In this document: positions 1 to 12,719 of the stretch, in pieces | Position numbering within the stretch: the stretch's first letter is position 1 | Layout of the letters: each line of letters begins with the position of its first letter | Assembly (NCBI GenBank): GCA_030549775.1 | Contig: CM060177.1 | Location: 27,709,014-27,773,013 of the forward strand | Direction: 5' to 3' | Origin: Tamarix chinensis | Lineage: Eukaryota; Streptophyta; Magnoliopsida; Caryophyllales; Tamaricaceae | DNA: 64,000 bases | Notes under the pieces: model-generated | What the model saw: only the letters and a program-made list of their open reading frames with translations | Told to the model about the DNA's origin: nothing | The model's database searches: none | Program-made: the position numbers and the translations under genes

Positions 1-2190
1 AGAATATTATTAATCATAGCATAAAAAATTTATACATGGAATTTTCACCACGAAGAACATTTTTGAACTTAAGTTTCTAGCAAAAAAACTTAGCAACCAT
101 GTAAAATACCAAGAATATCCCTAATTATGCTTAAATTTATAAACAAATCATAATAAATCCTATGCATGGTCAAACCATAACATATAACATATCATATTTG
201 AAGTAAAAGGCCTAGTGAACAAAATGAAATAAAAATAAAAATAAAAATAACAAGAACACATGACAAGGCCAAATGGCCAAATGTTATACAAAGGGCATAT
301 ATGCTCATTTTCAGCAACAATTTCATATAATTTCACACAAGCTTAAACTCATAAATACACACAACAACAACACTTCCATATTCATGTTAGGATGCTCATA
401 AAAACACTATAACCTTATACTTACAATAATGTCAAAATTTCTTAACAAAACATGTAAAAGACATACCAACACACATTATCTATTAACTAAAAAGTTTAGG
501 AGGTTTACCTAAAACATAATCTCGAACCAAAAAAAGGGAGAAAGAAATATCCAAAATTATCTTGAAAAATGAGGGTATCTTCAATAATCTACAAGCCTTA
601 ATTGCCGTTTAAAAAATACTAATTAGTTAAGACCTAAATATTAAAGAAAATTGGAACACATAAAAAGAGGAAGGAAGAAGGTGAATGGTGGGTATTGTGT
701 GCACAAAAGAGAGCTCCCAAGCTTGCATTCAAAGAGTGATCGTGTAATAGCCCAAAATTTAAAACCTTTTCTTTTACTCTTTTGGTGATAATTATTTTAA
801 ATTCTTTTTATGAGGATGCAATACCTCATTTATTTTAAAAATTGGATTATGTTTATATTATTTATTTATTTTACAATCAAAGATAAAGTCTAGTTTAAGT
901 TTCAGAAAATTTTACAAACAATTACTATTTTTAGAAAGATTTTTGCAGCTTGAAAGTTACTATTTTTATAAAATAATTATTTTCAAGTGAGAGTGTATTG
1001 AAAAAAGTTTAAATATTATTTTTTACTATTTATACTTTTTCTATAATTGAAAAAGGTATTTTAAACCTTTATTTTGCATGAAATGGCAAAATGACGAAAT
1101 GAAAATTTTATAAACAATGATTTTTTTGAAAAAAAAATCAATAAAATAATGAAAGGCCTACCTCATTAGTGATGTGGGGTGTGCTATATTATTTTTATTT
1201 AAAATAAAGTTTTTTAATTTTTTAATTATTTGAGATTAATTTTGTATTTATAAGTTTCCTTATATATTCATATGATCTAATATTTTCTTATCATTTATAC
1301 TTAGTTAAAATATTTTGAGGAGAGATACGTTTTTGTCATATTGATGTGCTGTTGTATGCACAAAAATTTAATAAATAAATCATACTTTCCAAATACGTAG
1401 TAGATGGCACGAATGAGTTGAACGCACAAGAAATGGTATATAATCAATAATTTTGTAATCGATGTTAAAACCCCAGTTATACAATAACATTTACATCTAT
1501 CGATAATTTTTATACTATGGATAAATAATAGAATGCTTTACTCACTAATTAATGAATAAGGATAGGAAGGTATTGATTATGGAATTAGGATATCAAACAA
1601 TAATGGAGAAAAGAATGATTCTAAATGATTTAAGTTTGACCTCTAGAAACTCATAATAATTCATCTCTTTACTTTCTCTTAATTCTTATAAATTGAATAA
1701 GTTCTCAATTTATCATCTAACCAATTAATAACCTAGGTTAAGAATGCTATATTCAATTAATGACAGCATTAAAAATGGAAAGCAGTCAACTATGACCATA
1801 ATCACATAAGTTCGGATCATGCAATCATATGAATTAATGGAAAAGATTAACAATTAATATTTTTGCTACTCTAGACACGTTAATTAACAATTACGTATTA
1901 ATTACGTTATCCTAGCGTAGATTAAGATATAAACTAGATCGTTGATCAATCTAATTAGTTTAAATTCTTAATCTATGATGCGAGATCATTCAATTTATTC
2001 CATCAATTCAATTAAATTTAATCTAGAATCATGAATTCAAATTATGTTATTATATTCAAAACCTAATTCCATCCTCAAATCCTCTTACCCTATATTATCT
2101 ACTCTACTATCTTTATAATTGTAATAACATACAATTAATTGTAGTAATTTATAATTAACATAAATGATTACTAATAAATAAATAATGAAA
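1..2190. other. AT-rich DNA without a recognisable gene
   Basis: No coding region is visible. At 746 the sequence TGTAATAGCCCAAAATTT resembles the TGTAAC...CCAAAATTT terminus of the long Gypsy LTRs found further right (compare 33178). Bases 1-745 may therefore adjoin an LTR edge, but no matching second end was found, so this is only a hint. Confidence 0.4.
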
Positions 2191-2921
2191 CACTAAAAAT
2201 AAGAGAGATAATAATGCAATAAAGATAATTTACTTGCATTCAATCAAAATTCAAAACTTGAATTAAGAGAGGAATGGAGAAGAACTTATCAACTTGAATT
2301 GCATAATGTCAATTTTTTAATTGAATAGAAGGAAGACAAAGAAAGTTGGAATTGTGAAGTACATGTGTTTTCTAGAAAGAATAGAGAAAAAGAGAGAATT
2401 AAACTTTTGAACTCCAAAAACCGAATCCAAAAATCTAGAATTGTCAGAGAATATATCAAAAAAAATGTTCGTATGAGCGGTTACAAAAATAAAGAAAAAC
2501 ACGGTCCTTGTTTTGGGAGATAGAGGACCTTCGTGTTTTTCTTTGAATTCTTTGCCAATTTTTGGATTATGAAAACTGAGATTTTTATCTTCTGGTGGAA
2601 AACATGACTTGTGTTTAGGAAACATGGGGGTACCGTGGTCTTTATTCCTTCGTCATTTCTCCATGAAATTTCAACACAAGCTTCCCTTTTATGTCTATTC
2701 TTCATTTCTAGTCTTTTCTTCCATTGATTCAATAACTCTTGGTGTGTTTTTGCTTCATTTCTTCTTTCCTTCAGTATTTCCTTTGAATTTCTTCATTTTT
2801 ATCTTTTCTTGCAAAATCTATTCCAAAGAGAAAAACTTGAGAAAAGATTAAATCTCATAAAAATAATGAGGAATAAATGACATTTTTACATGGAAAAATA
2901 GCATATAAATCCCATCTCTCA
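2191..2921 (-). mobile_element. Probable LTR of a decayed Gypsy element (minus strand), far end not defined
   Basis: Read on the minus strand, a purine tract at 2922-2940 is followed by a TG that could start an LTR at 2921. The LTR would run leftwards through A-rich, noncoding sequence. The open frames at 2317-2851 sit in this block, have no recognisable domain and look like chance frames. The left boundary is arbitrary because I could not find the matching end. Confidence 0.3.
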
Positions 2922-2960
2922 AATACCCCCATACTTAAATCATTGCTTGTCCTCAAGCAG
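2922..2960 (-). other. Polypurine tract and preceding motif of a Gypsy (Tat/Athila-like) element
   Basis: The reverse complement reads GAGGACAAGCAATGATTTAA followed by GTATGGGGGTATTTGAG. A 'gaggacaagcaatg...gtatggggg' string just before the 3' LTR is common in plant Tat/Athila-type Gypsy elements; it marks the polypurine tract that primes plus-strand DNA synthesis. This is recognition of a recurrent motif from memory, with no coding support nearby. Confidence 0.4.
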
Positions 2961-4216
2961 CATCATGCCATGCACAAGAGCAACATGAAGAATTTCAAGT
3001 GAGATAAGTTATGGAATACAAGAATTGTATGATTGGATTTAGTCATTCATAGAGTTTAAAAATGCATTGGGACTTAAAACATTTATAAATCACAAAATTG
3101 AAATGTTGAGAATATTTTGGATCACACATCTAACATACCTTATAAATAGTTTTATCAAATTCTCAAGTGGTTGGGGAATGAGTAAAATATAGTTAGTATC
3201 TCACTATGCAAAGTTAGATTAAGATTAATGAAAGTTGATTTGGTAGATTCTTACTTTTGATACCTGTAAACACTTAATCTTATATGTCTATGTTATAATG
3301 TGTTTACTCTCAAAATTTATCCAATGATAATGATCACTTATATGATTGCCATTACTCTCAATTTGCCACCGCTTAAGAGAAATAAAGTATATAAGAATCA
3401 AAAGGTCTTGAATTTTGGTTGTAATGGGGCTAGGGTTATAAGGTGGGATATAAATTTGGGATTATAGCTTGACTCTATTAACTAGAGAAGCACTTCCTTT
3501 CTTTCCATTATGTCACAATCCTTCCTTTTCTCCCTTATTTTACTTCCCCCCCCCTTTTTTTTTTTGAAAGAGGATTAGCTACTTCACCCATTATTTTTAT
3601 GATATCCACACCCCTATGCTTAGATTTCACCTTGTTAACACATGTCATATTTAGTTTGGTTTGTTTTGGTTATTTGGCTTTAGATCTCGATTAGGTTACT
3701 ACCCTTTGAACCCTTACTATTTACCAAGTGACTTTCTTGGTAAGTTGATTTTCCATACTTAGAATATTAAACTCGTATTGTGTGTTATGTGGTCATATAA
3801 GAAATAAAATTAATAAAAATGGAAAGACTCTAATTATTGTGAGATACGATTAACTTTTACATTATTCTCATGTTATATATTTACATTATAAATATGTGTT
3901 ACTTAGTCATTCTCCTAACTAACTAGTTACATGTTTTAAAGGAGGTTGTGATAATACATCATTTTTTTGAGTATGTAAACTAGTGCAAGTTTTATATGAT
4001 CATGATTAGGAATGATATCTCACATGCATTAGGGATAAGTGAGAGTGAAGGCATTCTAGATATTATATTCTAGTTGTTTTTCTTTTTAATTTTTTTATTC
4101 AGATTATTTATGTAATAAAACTAAGCTATTTTTCTTACTATTTATTCTCATTATTCTAGAGATTAATGTTTTTATGCACTATGAATATATTCGACAATTA
4201 TTTCCTTATGAGTGAT
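2961..4216. other. Noncoding AT-rich DNA
   Basis: No gene recognised. It is probably internal noncoding sequence of the decayed Gypsy relic to the left. It contains a C9-T11 homopolymer junction at 3546-3565, prone to slippage. Confidence 0.4.
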
Positions 4217-4230
4217 CACTACTACAAAAT
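4217..4230 (+). repeat. CACTA-type terminal inverted repeat (left end of CACTA-1)
   Basis: The sequence CACTACTACAAAAT is the classic terminal motif of plant CACTA (En/Spm) transposons, where the transposase binds and cuts. The 3 bp just outside (GAT, 4214-4216) would be the target duplication. It is followed by short subterminal repeats, as expected. The matching right-hand terminus was not found, so the duplication cannot be verified. Confidence 0.65.
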
Positions 4231-6005
4231 ACAAATAGACGACAACTTATATATGACTATCATAATAAGAACAACTATGTATAAGCCATCTAGTAATAAA
4301 TATATATATTCAGAAAAAAAACATATTACTATAGGGAGATATAGACAACAATTGTAATTTAATAACAACTGTATATAATGTCTCATAAAAGGAGAACTTT
4401 ATAATATATTATATAAAATGGTTTTATTCTAAAACTGCTATCTATAGTTTAATAATTTTTTAATATTTTTAAGGTACAGATGGTGTTTTTAATAAAATAA
4501 GAACTATTCATAATGTTTCTAAGGGGTGCTTTATGAAATACTATAGATTTTATTCTAAAACTATCATTTATAATTAATTGAGATTTATTTTAGGATATCA
4601 ACGATGCTTATAGTCTAAAGTTGTCGTTTATACCTTTGGTCACTTTCCACCCTTCTTCTTTCACTTTAATATAGAATGATTTTTTACTTTCACCCATTTC
4701 CTTGAACATAAAAAATATAACTTCCAACGGGATGAAAAACCTCCACCATTTTGGCCACCTCAAACCTTATTTTCCAAGCACAATTGACATCTTTTCCTAT
4801 TCCTTTTTCCACCACCATTATTCTTCATAATTAAGGTATGTATCTTTCTCCTTCATTCTTATTTAATTTCATATAGAACCGTGAGTTCTCCATGATTAAA
4901 TCGTTTTGTTTTATTGAAATATACATACTCCGTTTTTCTTATATACCTTTTAAAGTAATTTCAAGTGTTGCTTGGAGTTTTATTTATTATCCTATGGTTT
5001 TTGAATTTTTATAGTTTTTGTTATCCTTCTTCTATAGTTCATGTGATTTATATGTTCTATTATTTGGTTGGTTGATGCTATTTTATCAGTGAGGAGGATA
5101 AAATATTAGTTGCTATTGGTTGGTTGGTTACATGCTTTGTTATAATATTGCTATTGATGCGAGTGTTGTTTACTGTCAAGTGGTTGTATATTTATACAGT
5201 GTTTTTATTTTTCTTGTTAAGTGGTAAATTGATCAAGAAGAACTTTGTGGAATTTAAGAGTGGCTTATCTAATTCTAGCTTGGTCTGTGTTGAACTTTTA
5301 ATATATAGCAAGATAAGTTGGGTTTTATAAATTTACTTATGTGACTGTGTTAAAATAGAAAAAAATTAGATCAACGCCTTACTAAAATCTAAAAATTTTG
5401 TTTCTTTGATGGTTAAATTCATGTAACTGGTATGACATCTCAAGATGATCAAGTGGGGAAATTTGTTAAAGCAAAGAAAGGGAGGCTGAGATGAATAATG
5501 TATCTAAGTTATAGTATGAGGACTTCGATATATAGTTAATGAATTTACTTATATAAGAGTCCCAACTAGAGATAGTGTGACATATTGTATAATTTATAGT
5601 AATGCTAGAGCTAATGCAACGGTGCCCATTACTGTTCTTGACTAAATAAAAGTACCTAATGAGATGAAGGATAAGATATGGGCTAATATATAGGCACTAT
5701 TATGGAATTATTGATTAATAATGGCACATAAATGATGGTTTGTCCAAAACTGTTGATAATAACATGATAATTTGTGTGCAAGGATGTAGAGAAACTTTTA
5801 ATAATAGTTCCATACAGGAACCGTTAATAAAATGAAAGGAGCTCTTATTTTGATAATGATTATATTTATAATAATAATATTCATTTTAATAAATGTTATA
5901 TTTATAACCATTATAAAGAAATCTAATACACATTTTAATAACAGTTGTATCTATAATTGTTATCAAAAAGCATTTTAATTATGGTTGTAGATATAACGGT
6001 TATTA
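4231..6005 (+). repeat. Subterminal repeat region of CACTA-1
   Basis: Short degenerate motifs recur in both orientations: variants of AACAACTGTATATAATG (near 4270 and 4365), TTTTATTCTAAAACTGCTAT and TTTTATTCTAAAACTATCAT (near 4425 and 4550), and AATAACAGTTGTATCTATAA with related forms near 5940-6000. Such repeats inside the termini are transposase-binding sites in CACTA elements. No coding capacity is evident; the small frame at 5124-5330 has no recognisable domain. Confidence 0.5.
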
Positions 6006-7579
6006 AAATGTGGAGCATTAAGCACCTTGTCCCTTTCCTCTTTGCTCATTATGTCTAGTTCTCAAATTCTATTCTCTCTTATTCTCACTTCTCCTATTTA
6101 ATTTTCTTGCATACGATTGTCCTCATTTTGGTGGTCAACAACCACCTGCCTCACTCTTGCTTGTTGACAACTGTTTTCCTTCTCCTTTTGTCATCATTAT
6201 CATTTTATATTTTTTCTCTCAACCATGGTTGCACCGACCATTTCTTGCCCATCTGTCCTGTTTGTCCGACCTTCATTAGTTTTGCTACATCCCTCTTGCC
6301 CTTCCTTCCTTTGCAGTTTGTTGCTTTACACCTCCATAGTGTCTGCCCATTTCTTTCTTGGTGTTGATGCTTCTTATTTTCTCCACCTTGCACAATTTTT
6401 AGATTCTTCTAGGTCTATTTTCCCCCTTTCTTTCATTATCAGTATATGAATGTATGGTATTTAGTAGGTATTATGTGTGTTCTTATTTGTATGATATATG
6501 TTCCCCTTTGGTGCTGTGTTGTTATGTTTTTTGGCTATAGGTTGTGCTTATCCCTCAATAGTTATATACATGCATGGTTGTAGGTTGATGCCTTTGGTAT
6601 TATAAAATAAAATAAATATATAAATGAATATTGGTATAATATGTTGTTGAAAACTATTAGATAATTTATTTAATTTCTTGCTAATAAAATTGTGGATGCT
6701 CCTCTATAAATTGTGGCGAATATAGGTTAATTAATTTCATGGCTGCTATCTTATATATTTGTATGGGTATATTGTTAGCTTAACATAATAATTTGTTAGG
6801 ATATTATATTATATATTTAGGATTAATTAGGCTATAGAATTTATGTATTTTATATTTTAAAATTATTAGAAAACAATATTAAAAACATAATTTAGTAGTT
6901 GTTCTCTTTATAGGTAGTGAGATCTCACACTTGCTTATTATCTACATACCTCCACCATATTTGTGCATGACACCTGAGGTGGAATTTCAGCTGCTACAGT
7001 TAAGCAAGGAGCTAGGTCACTTGTTTGTGAGCGGGTTTTACTTTTACCCATTCCATTTCAGATCATATCACTTACTATTGACCCTGTTTTAGTTGAGCCA
7101 TGGTCAGGGGCTTTAGATGGTTATTTGCGATTGTTTGTCCACTGTAGCAATGCACCATACCTGAGATTTGTTGAGGGTAAGGTATTTGTGAGGAAGTATG
7201 ATCAGATAGCTAGAAAGCTGATGGTGATAGATGACGAGTGGAGGTTTCATCATAGCTTACCACTGAGGGTCTGCCTTGGTTACCCTAGAGCCTATCATAG
7301 GAAACTATATTGATGATTTGAGGGAGAAAATGATATATTGAGATGAGTGGACTCTAAGAGTGACATGTTCTAGTCGGCCTTGGCAAGGCTACTGACAGAT
7401 TTATATGGATGGTTAGGGGTGTTCTTAGTTAGGAATTTGGGATGTAGCAACCTTTTGATGTATTTATTGCTGCTATCACCTTTAGTTTCTTCTTAGTTTT
7501 GGGTCTTGTTTTAAATGCGTAGTATGTATTTACTTTTCAATTTACAAACCTTGTATAAATATTTGATATGTATATTCAT
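6006..7579. other. Interior of CACTA-1 without recognised coding sequence
   Basis: Several short open frames exist (6107-6449, 7125-7313) but I recognise none. The 7125 frame, with residues such as FVEGKVFVRKYDQIARK, could be an exon remnant of the transposon, though I cannot assign it. Confidence 0.35.
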
Positions 7580-7815
7580 ATAAACTCTTTCTAAGTAGAA
7601 CGATTTGTGTATTGGTATATTTTTATTCCTGTGTTGGAATGGTTTGTATATATAGCAACAGAATAAAATGATACATTACACAAATATGAATTCTTTCTAA
7701 CCATGAATGATTTGTGAATTGGCAAGGGATATGGGAACGTTTTTGAATTATTTATATATATAGGAATAGAATATCATGATGCATTATACAAATATGAATT
7801 CTTTCTAAGCATAAG
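7580..7815 (+). repeat. Tandem repeat, about 108-bp unit, two copies plus a partial third
   Basis: The blocks 7580-7688 and 7689-7796 align end to end (CTTTCTAA..., GATTTGTG.ATTGG, TATATAG.AA.AGAAT, TACACAAATATGAATT). A third copy starts at about 7797 (CTTTCTAAGCATAAG) and breaks off. It lies between the subterminal region and the transposase remnant of CACTA-1. Confidence 0.6.
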
Positions 7816-8084
7816 AAATCTAAGATTGAAAAGTAAGAGGAGTTGTATTTTTCAATTTATTCCTGCTATCAAAGAATTAGTTTGTAGAAGTGAATTGATT
7901 TGTAATAATTATTTTTTGTGGGATACATGTAGATTGAAAAATTATGGATAAGAAATATATGGTTTCAAATCATTTATCTATTCAATATGACAAAGGAGTT
8001 GTATTTTTCAGACAGATCCTGGATATGATAATGAGGAAGAGAGGAGGAAAAGTAGTGGATCATTTGACAAAAATGAGGATGATT

Positions 8085-10026
8085 CATAAGAGGAGATGAC
8101 TTAGAAGGTTGAGGAGAGTGTTTGCAATTGTCCAAAAATATTTGATCAGCTATTGAGTAACATAGAAAAACCTTTGTACAATGATTAAAAGAGTTTACTA
8201 GATTATCTCCTACTTTAAGGTTGTAAAACTTAAAAGCATTCTATAGATGGAGTGATAAAAGTTTCACAAAATTATTGACACTTGTGAAATAAATTCTTCT
8301 TGATGATAACCTTCTACTCAATCATACTTATAAAACAAAGATGATCTTTTCATCTATGGGTATGAGTTATGAGAAGATACATGCATGCCCTCATGATTGT
8401 ATAATATTTTGCAATGAATATGCATCTTTAGGTAATTTTCCTAATCATAACTGCAAAGCACCACGATACGAGAAGAACAACATGCCATCTAAGGTGTTAT
8501 GGTATTTTCCTATAATACCAAGATTTAGATGGATGATTAATGATGCCTAAGATGCAAAGAAATTAAGATGGCATGCTGATGAGAAGATAGATAATGTGAT
8601 TTTGATACATCTATCTAACTCCCCACAATGGATGATGATTGATGGCTTGTTTATTGAATTTGGCATAGAATTGAGAAACTTGCATCTTTCACCTTTTGAT
8701 GTGGTATAAATCCACAAAATTGAGAAACATACAATATAGGCCAATGATTTTGGTAATATACAATCCACCGTCGTGGCTTTACATGAAACACAAGTATATG
8801 ATGTTGTCTTTACTCATTTTGGTGCCAAAGCAACTCGAGGATGATATTAATGTTTATTTGGAGCCTTTGATAGATGACTTGAATTTTTTATGGGGCATGG
8901 TTGTTGAAGTATTTAATGCATATGGTGAGGAACATTTAACTTTGAGAGCAATTTTATTTGGTACTATAAGCTATTTTCAAGCATATGGTAACTTGTTATG
9001 TTATAGTGTAAAATACCATTATGCATGCCTGATATATGAGGAGAATACTTTATTTTTTCAGCTAACACATGACTAGAAGACTATTTTTCTAAGGCATAAT
9101 AGATTTTTACCAAAGGATCACCATTATTGTAGGAAAAGAAATGCTTTCAATGGCTTTTTCAAAGAAGGGCGTGCATCAATTTGGATGAAAAGTAAGAAAG
9201 AGTATTTGAATATGAAATATCTAAAGGCAAAGTTTGGGAAAAAGAATAAAGATAATCCTCCATCATTTGGGTGGAAGAAGATGTCTATATTCTTCAACCT
9301 TCTATATTGGGAATATCTATACACAAGGCATGCCCTTGTATGATTCATGTTGAGAAAAGTATATGTGATAACCATATTGGTACATTACTTAATGTTCCAT
9401 GAATGACTAAGTATAGCATAAATTCTTGATTGGATATGGAGGAAATGGGCATTAGGCATGAATTAGCACCATGAGACAATGGGAGAAGAACATATTTACC
9501 ATGAGCTTGTTATACTCTCTCTAGAAAAGTAATAATTAAATTTTATTAATTCATTAATGGTGTCAAGGTTTTGGAAGGGTATTTTTCAAATGTCAAAAGG
9601 CTAGGTTCGATGAAAGAGGTGAGACTAATTAACATGATGTCTCATGAATTTCATATTTTGATGCAACATTTGTTGTTAATAACCATATTTGGATTTTTGT
9701 TGAAGTATGCTCGAATTGCTATTTCTAAGCCTTATTGGTTCTTCAATGCAATCTACTGTAAAGTCATACACCTTGATAGTTTGGATTCCTTGCAAAGAGG
9801 GATTTTGATGACTTTGTGCTTTCTTGAAATGTATTTTCCTCCCTTATTCTTTGACATTAAGGTGCGTCTAACTATTTCCTTGGTTTATGAGATAAAAATG
9901 TTAGGACCTGTTCATGGGTGCTGGATGTACCCTTTTGAATGGTTTATAAAGTTGATAAAATTTTATGTGAAGAATCAATATCAGCTAGAAGGATGCATTT
10001 TGCACAAATTACTTATCCAAAGCTAA
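8085..10026 (+). pseudogene. CACTA-1 transposase (TNP2-type), main part, broken
   Basis: In intact elements TNP2 cuts and joins the CACTA ends. Conceptual translation in shifting frames gives the usual order of TNP2 landmarks: an EKPLYND start near 8165; SYEKIHACPHDC and VLWYFPIIPRF at 8365-8530; KLRWHADEKIDN at about 8560; VYLEPLIDDLNFLW at about 8850; FGKKNKDNPPSFGWKK at about 9235; and EMYFPPLFFDIKV plus CWMYPFEWFIKLIK at 9820-9960. Several in-frame stops (for example after INDA at 8548 and after LTHD at 9074) and frame changes show it is dead. Residues 9571-10026 are the longest clean stretch. The family assignment is strong; exact exon edges are not resolvable. Confidence 0.8.
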
Positions 10027-10113
10027 AGCTTTTGTTATTCCAAAGTCTTGATATTCAAGAAAAATTGAATGACATGGTATTAGGGGAAACAATTTTGGCA
10101 TGTAAATCCTAAA

Positions 10114-11276
10114 ATGCTCTGTAAAACATGTTTCTATGTATTAAATAATAGTGATGATGTTCAGCCATATATTGAAAAACATATGCGTTATTTGAGGATT
10201 GAAAATTCATCAAATACTGAGAAAGGAAAAATTGATAAACATAATCTATCTTTCATACATTGGCTAAGAGATCCCATCATTCCTCTAATTAGACATTCCT
10301 CAAAACCAATTTTTGAAACCCTACGTTAGGTGTCACAAATGCCTAGATATGAAGTGTTCTCATATGCTAGTTATGCCTTTAATGGATACACCTTTTATAA
10401 GAAATAACAATATGAGAGGAGTAAAATGCAGAATAATGGAGTGACTTTAGTGGCTAAGGTAATGCATATTGTTAAGGAGAACGAAAAGAATCCAACAAAT
10501 GCAAATATAAATTATTATGGTGTGATTGAATGAATTTGGGAGATTACACCATGCTCAAAGTACCTATTTTTGGATGCATATAGGTTGATAATAGTCATGG
10601 GGTTAAATATGAACATGGATTCACATTTGTAGATCTAAATAGGGTACGGCATAAGTAAGACCCATTCATCTTGGCATTATAAACAACACAAGTTTTCTTT
10701 GTCACTGATCTTGGGAATAAAAGATGGTTCATGGTTTTATCCATGAAGAAAAGACCTGTCAATGAATGTTATGATGAAAATGATGACAATTGGGAGAAAG
10801 AGTGTGCCAAAGCTATGCAAGCAACTCAAACATTGAATGATGATAATAATGACATTGTTGAGGACGAAATCTATGTAAAGGATGATCATTGTGAAGTAAT
10901 ATATATATCATATCATGAAGCCAATCCAAAAGGAGGGAAGAAAAAAGACGGAAAAGAAGGTGACGAGGGTAATAACATTATAACATGTTTTCAGAGTGTA
11001 CTTGTTATTTTAATATCTTGTACTGTATGCATTCATACAACATCAAATTATTGTGTCTGTCATATCATTACAACATATGATATGTTTTCTAGATACTTTA
11101 TTTTCATATATTTATTCATATACTTGTTTGTACTAATTTATATATTCAAATTTTGCAGAGGTATGATGAAAAAACCCGTTGATAGGGACTCTAGTGATGA
11201 AGAAGGGAAGAAAGGGCCTATGGTGATGAGAATTATCACTGACATGAGAAATAGAGGAGACCTAGAGTTGAGTTAG
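10114..11276 (+). pseudogene. CACTA-1 transposase C-terminal part (DUF4218/DUF4216-like) with a likely intron
   Basis: The frame at 10114 (FYVLNNSDDVQPYIEKHM, then HNLSFIHWLRD) matches the segment that follows the TNP2 core in plant CACTA transposases. Further on, a run near 10630-10760 (DPFILAL, VFFVTDLGNKRW, VLSMKKRPVNE) resembles the DUF4216 tail. The frame 10731-11276 is acidic and appears to run through a T-rich intron, with a plausible donor near 10970 and the acceptor TTTTGCAG ending at 11158. Beyond it come KKPVDRDSSDEEGKKGP and RIITDMRNRGDLELS, which resemble the start of the second CACTA gene product. Stops between the pieces show decay. Confidence 0.6.
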
Positions 11277-12719
11277 ATTACTTATAGTCTTTCTATCGGT
11301 CACTATGCAGACATGTTTCTCACATACATTTTGCTTGTCGCTTGTAATCATGTTTCTATTTTCTACAACAATTAGAATTGGATTCGAAAGGTCATAGGGA
11401 ACATATTTGGCAAGAATTCACATTAAATGATATGTTTTTTTTGTTAATTTTTGGATGTCAGATGTTATTAACTTTAATACATTAATATTGATATATATAT
11501 ATATTTATGTTTTATTTTGTAGAGAGTGTTCATCATTTCAAAGGCAAGAAAGAAGCGGTTTCTTAGACATTGCGATGAATGTCTAATAACATTTTGGGCA
11601 TACTTGAAAAATAAAAATAAATGTATAGAAAGAGGGATAGTGGTTTACACATGAAGCCTCCGAAGCGTTATGGTTGATTAAGATAGTTGGGACCATTTTA
11701 TTGCATATCACCTTTTACAAGAGTTTAAGGTATTTTTACGTAACAGTTAAGATTTTTGATTAAGAATATTTCATTGATATTTAAATTGCCATGAGTACAT
11801 GTTTTGGATTGTATTATAGAGGAAAATTAGCAAAAATAAAGGAATTTCTAAGCATATTATTTACTGCCATATTATGGAACAAAAGGCTATGCAAACCTTG
11901 AAGAATAGTTGGTATGAGATTTCGATTAATGTGTTTAAATATTAATGTAGAGAGTGTTATAATCATATCGTTAATTTTAGTGCATATTTTGGAGTTATAA
12001 CTTGTAGCCTAGGACAAGCATCTATGTACCTCATCCATCAATATTAACACATTGTGGAATAAGCCTAAAGTAACAAAAGAAGGATATCTTAATGAAGTTG
12101 ATAAAATGCTGCCAAAAGAATTTTAAGTTTAAATCTATCCTTAATCATATTTAGTTTTTTTAGAGAAAACTATTATGTTATGTTTATTCATATCTTCTAA
12201 ATTACATAAATTATACAATGAACTTGAAACATCATATTTTATGAAGGGTATACATAAATATTGTGTCATGTCACAAGTAATGGGAATCAAATAACACCCA
12301 AGAAGACACAAGGGTCTTAGATTAGGGGTTATGAGAACAAGCATGTGTAGCTGATCATGTGGACCCAAAAATACTAATGACCATGTGGCTCTCCTAGCCA
12401 AAAAATTAAACATGACATTTGAATGGATGGCCATAATGGGAAAAGAGTTGGCCTCAATAAAATCTCAAGGGTATAAGCCATCCGATTCATATATAAATGA
12501 TTTGCTTCACATACCTAATATAAATAGCATTCAAGATAGTTATGAAGTTGATATATGTTTTTCTTTTGTTTTTGAGGTAAGCATATCAAACTATGAATTG
12601 ATACCAATAAAATGTATCAAGTGTCAACCCTAATTTGTTAACAATATGTAATATTTTTTTCCAGCATTTAAATAAATGTGACTTGTTAGAGAATGACCTC
12701 TCAATTCTTTTGGTGAAAG
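11277..12719 (+). other. Middle of the second CACTA-1 gene, heavily decayed
   Basis: No clean domain survives. Scattered plus-strand fragments (RVFIISKARKKRFLRHC-like near 11526; YGTKGYANLEE-like near 11870; MALLAKKLNMTFEWMA at 12385) have the composition and position of the transposase-associated second gene of CACTA elements. Assignment rests on context between the better-preserved flanking parts. Confidence 0.35.

Noticed and set aside
2317..2851. Overlapping open frames on both strands of 80-102 codons
   Set aside because: No domain, AT-rich, inside a probable LTR; they look like chance frames.
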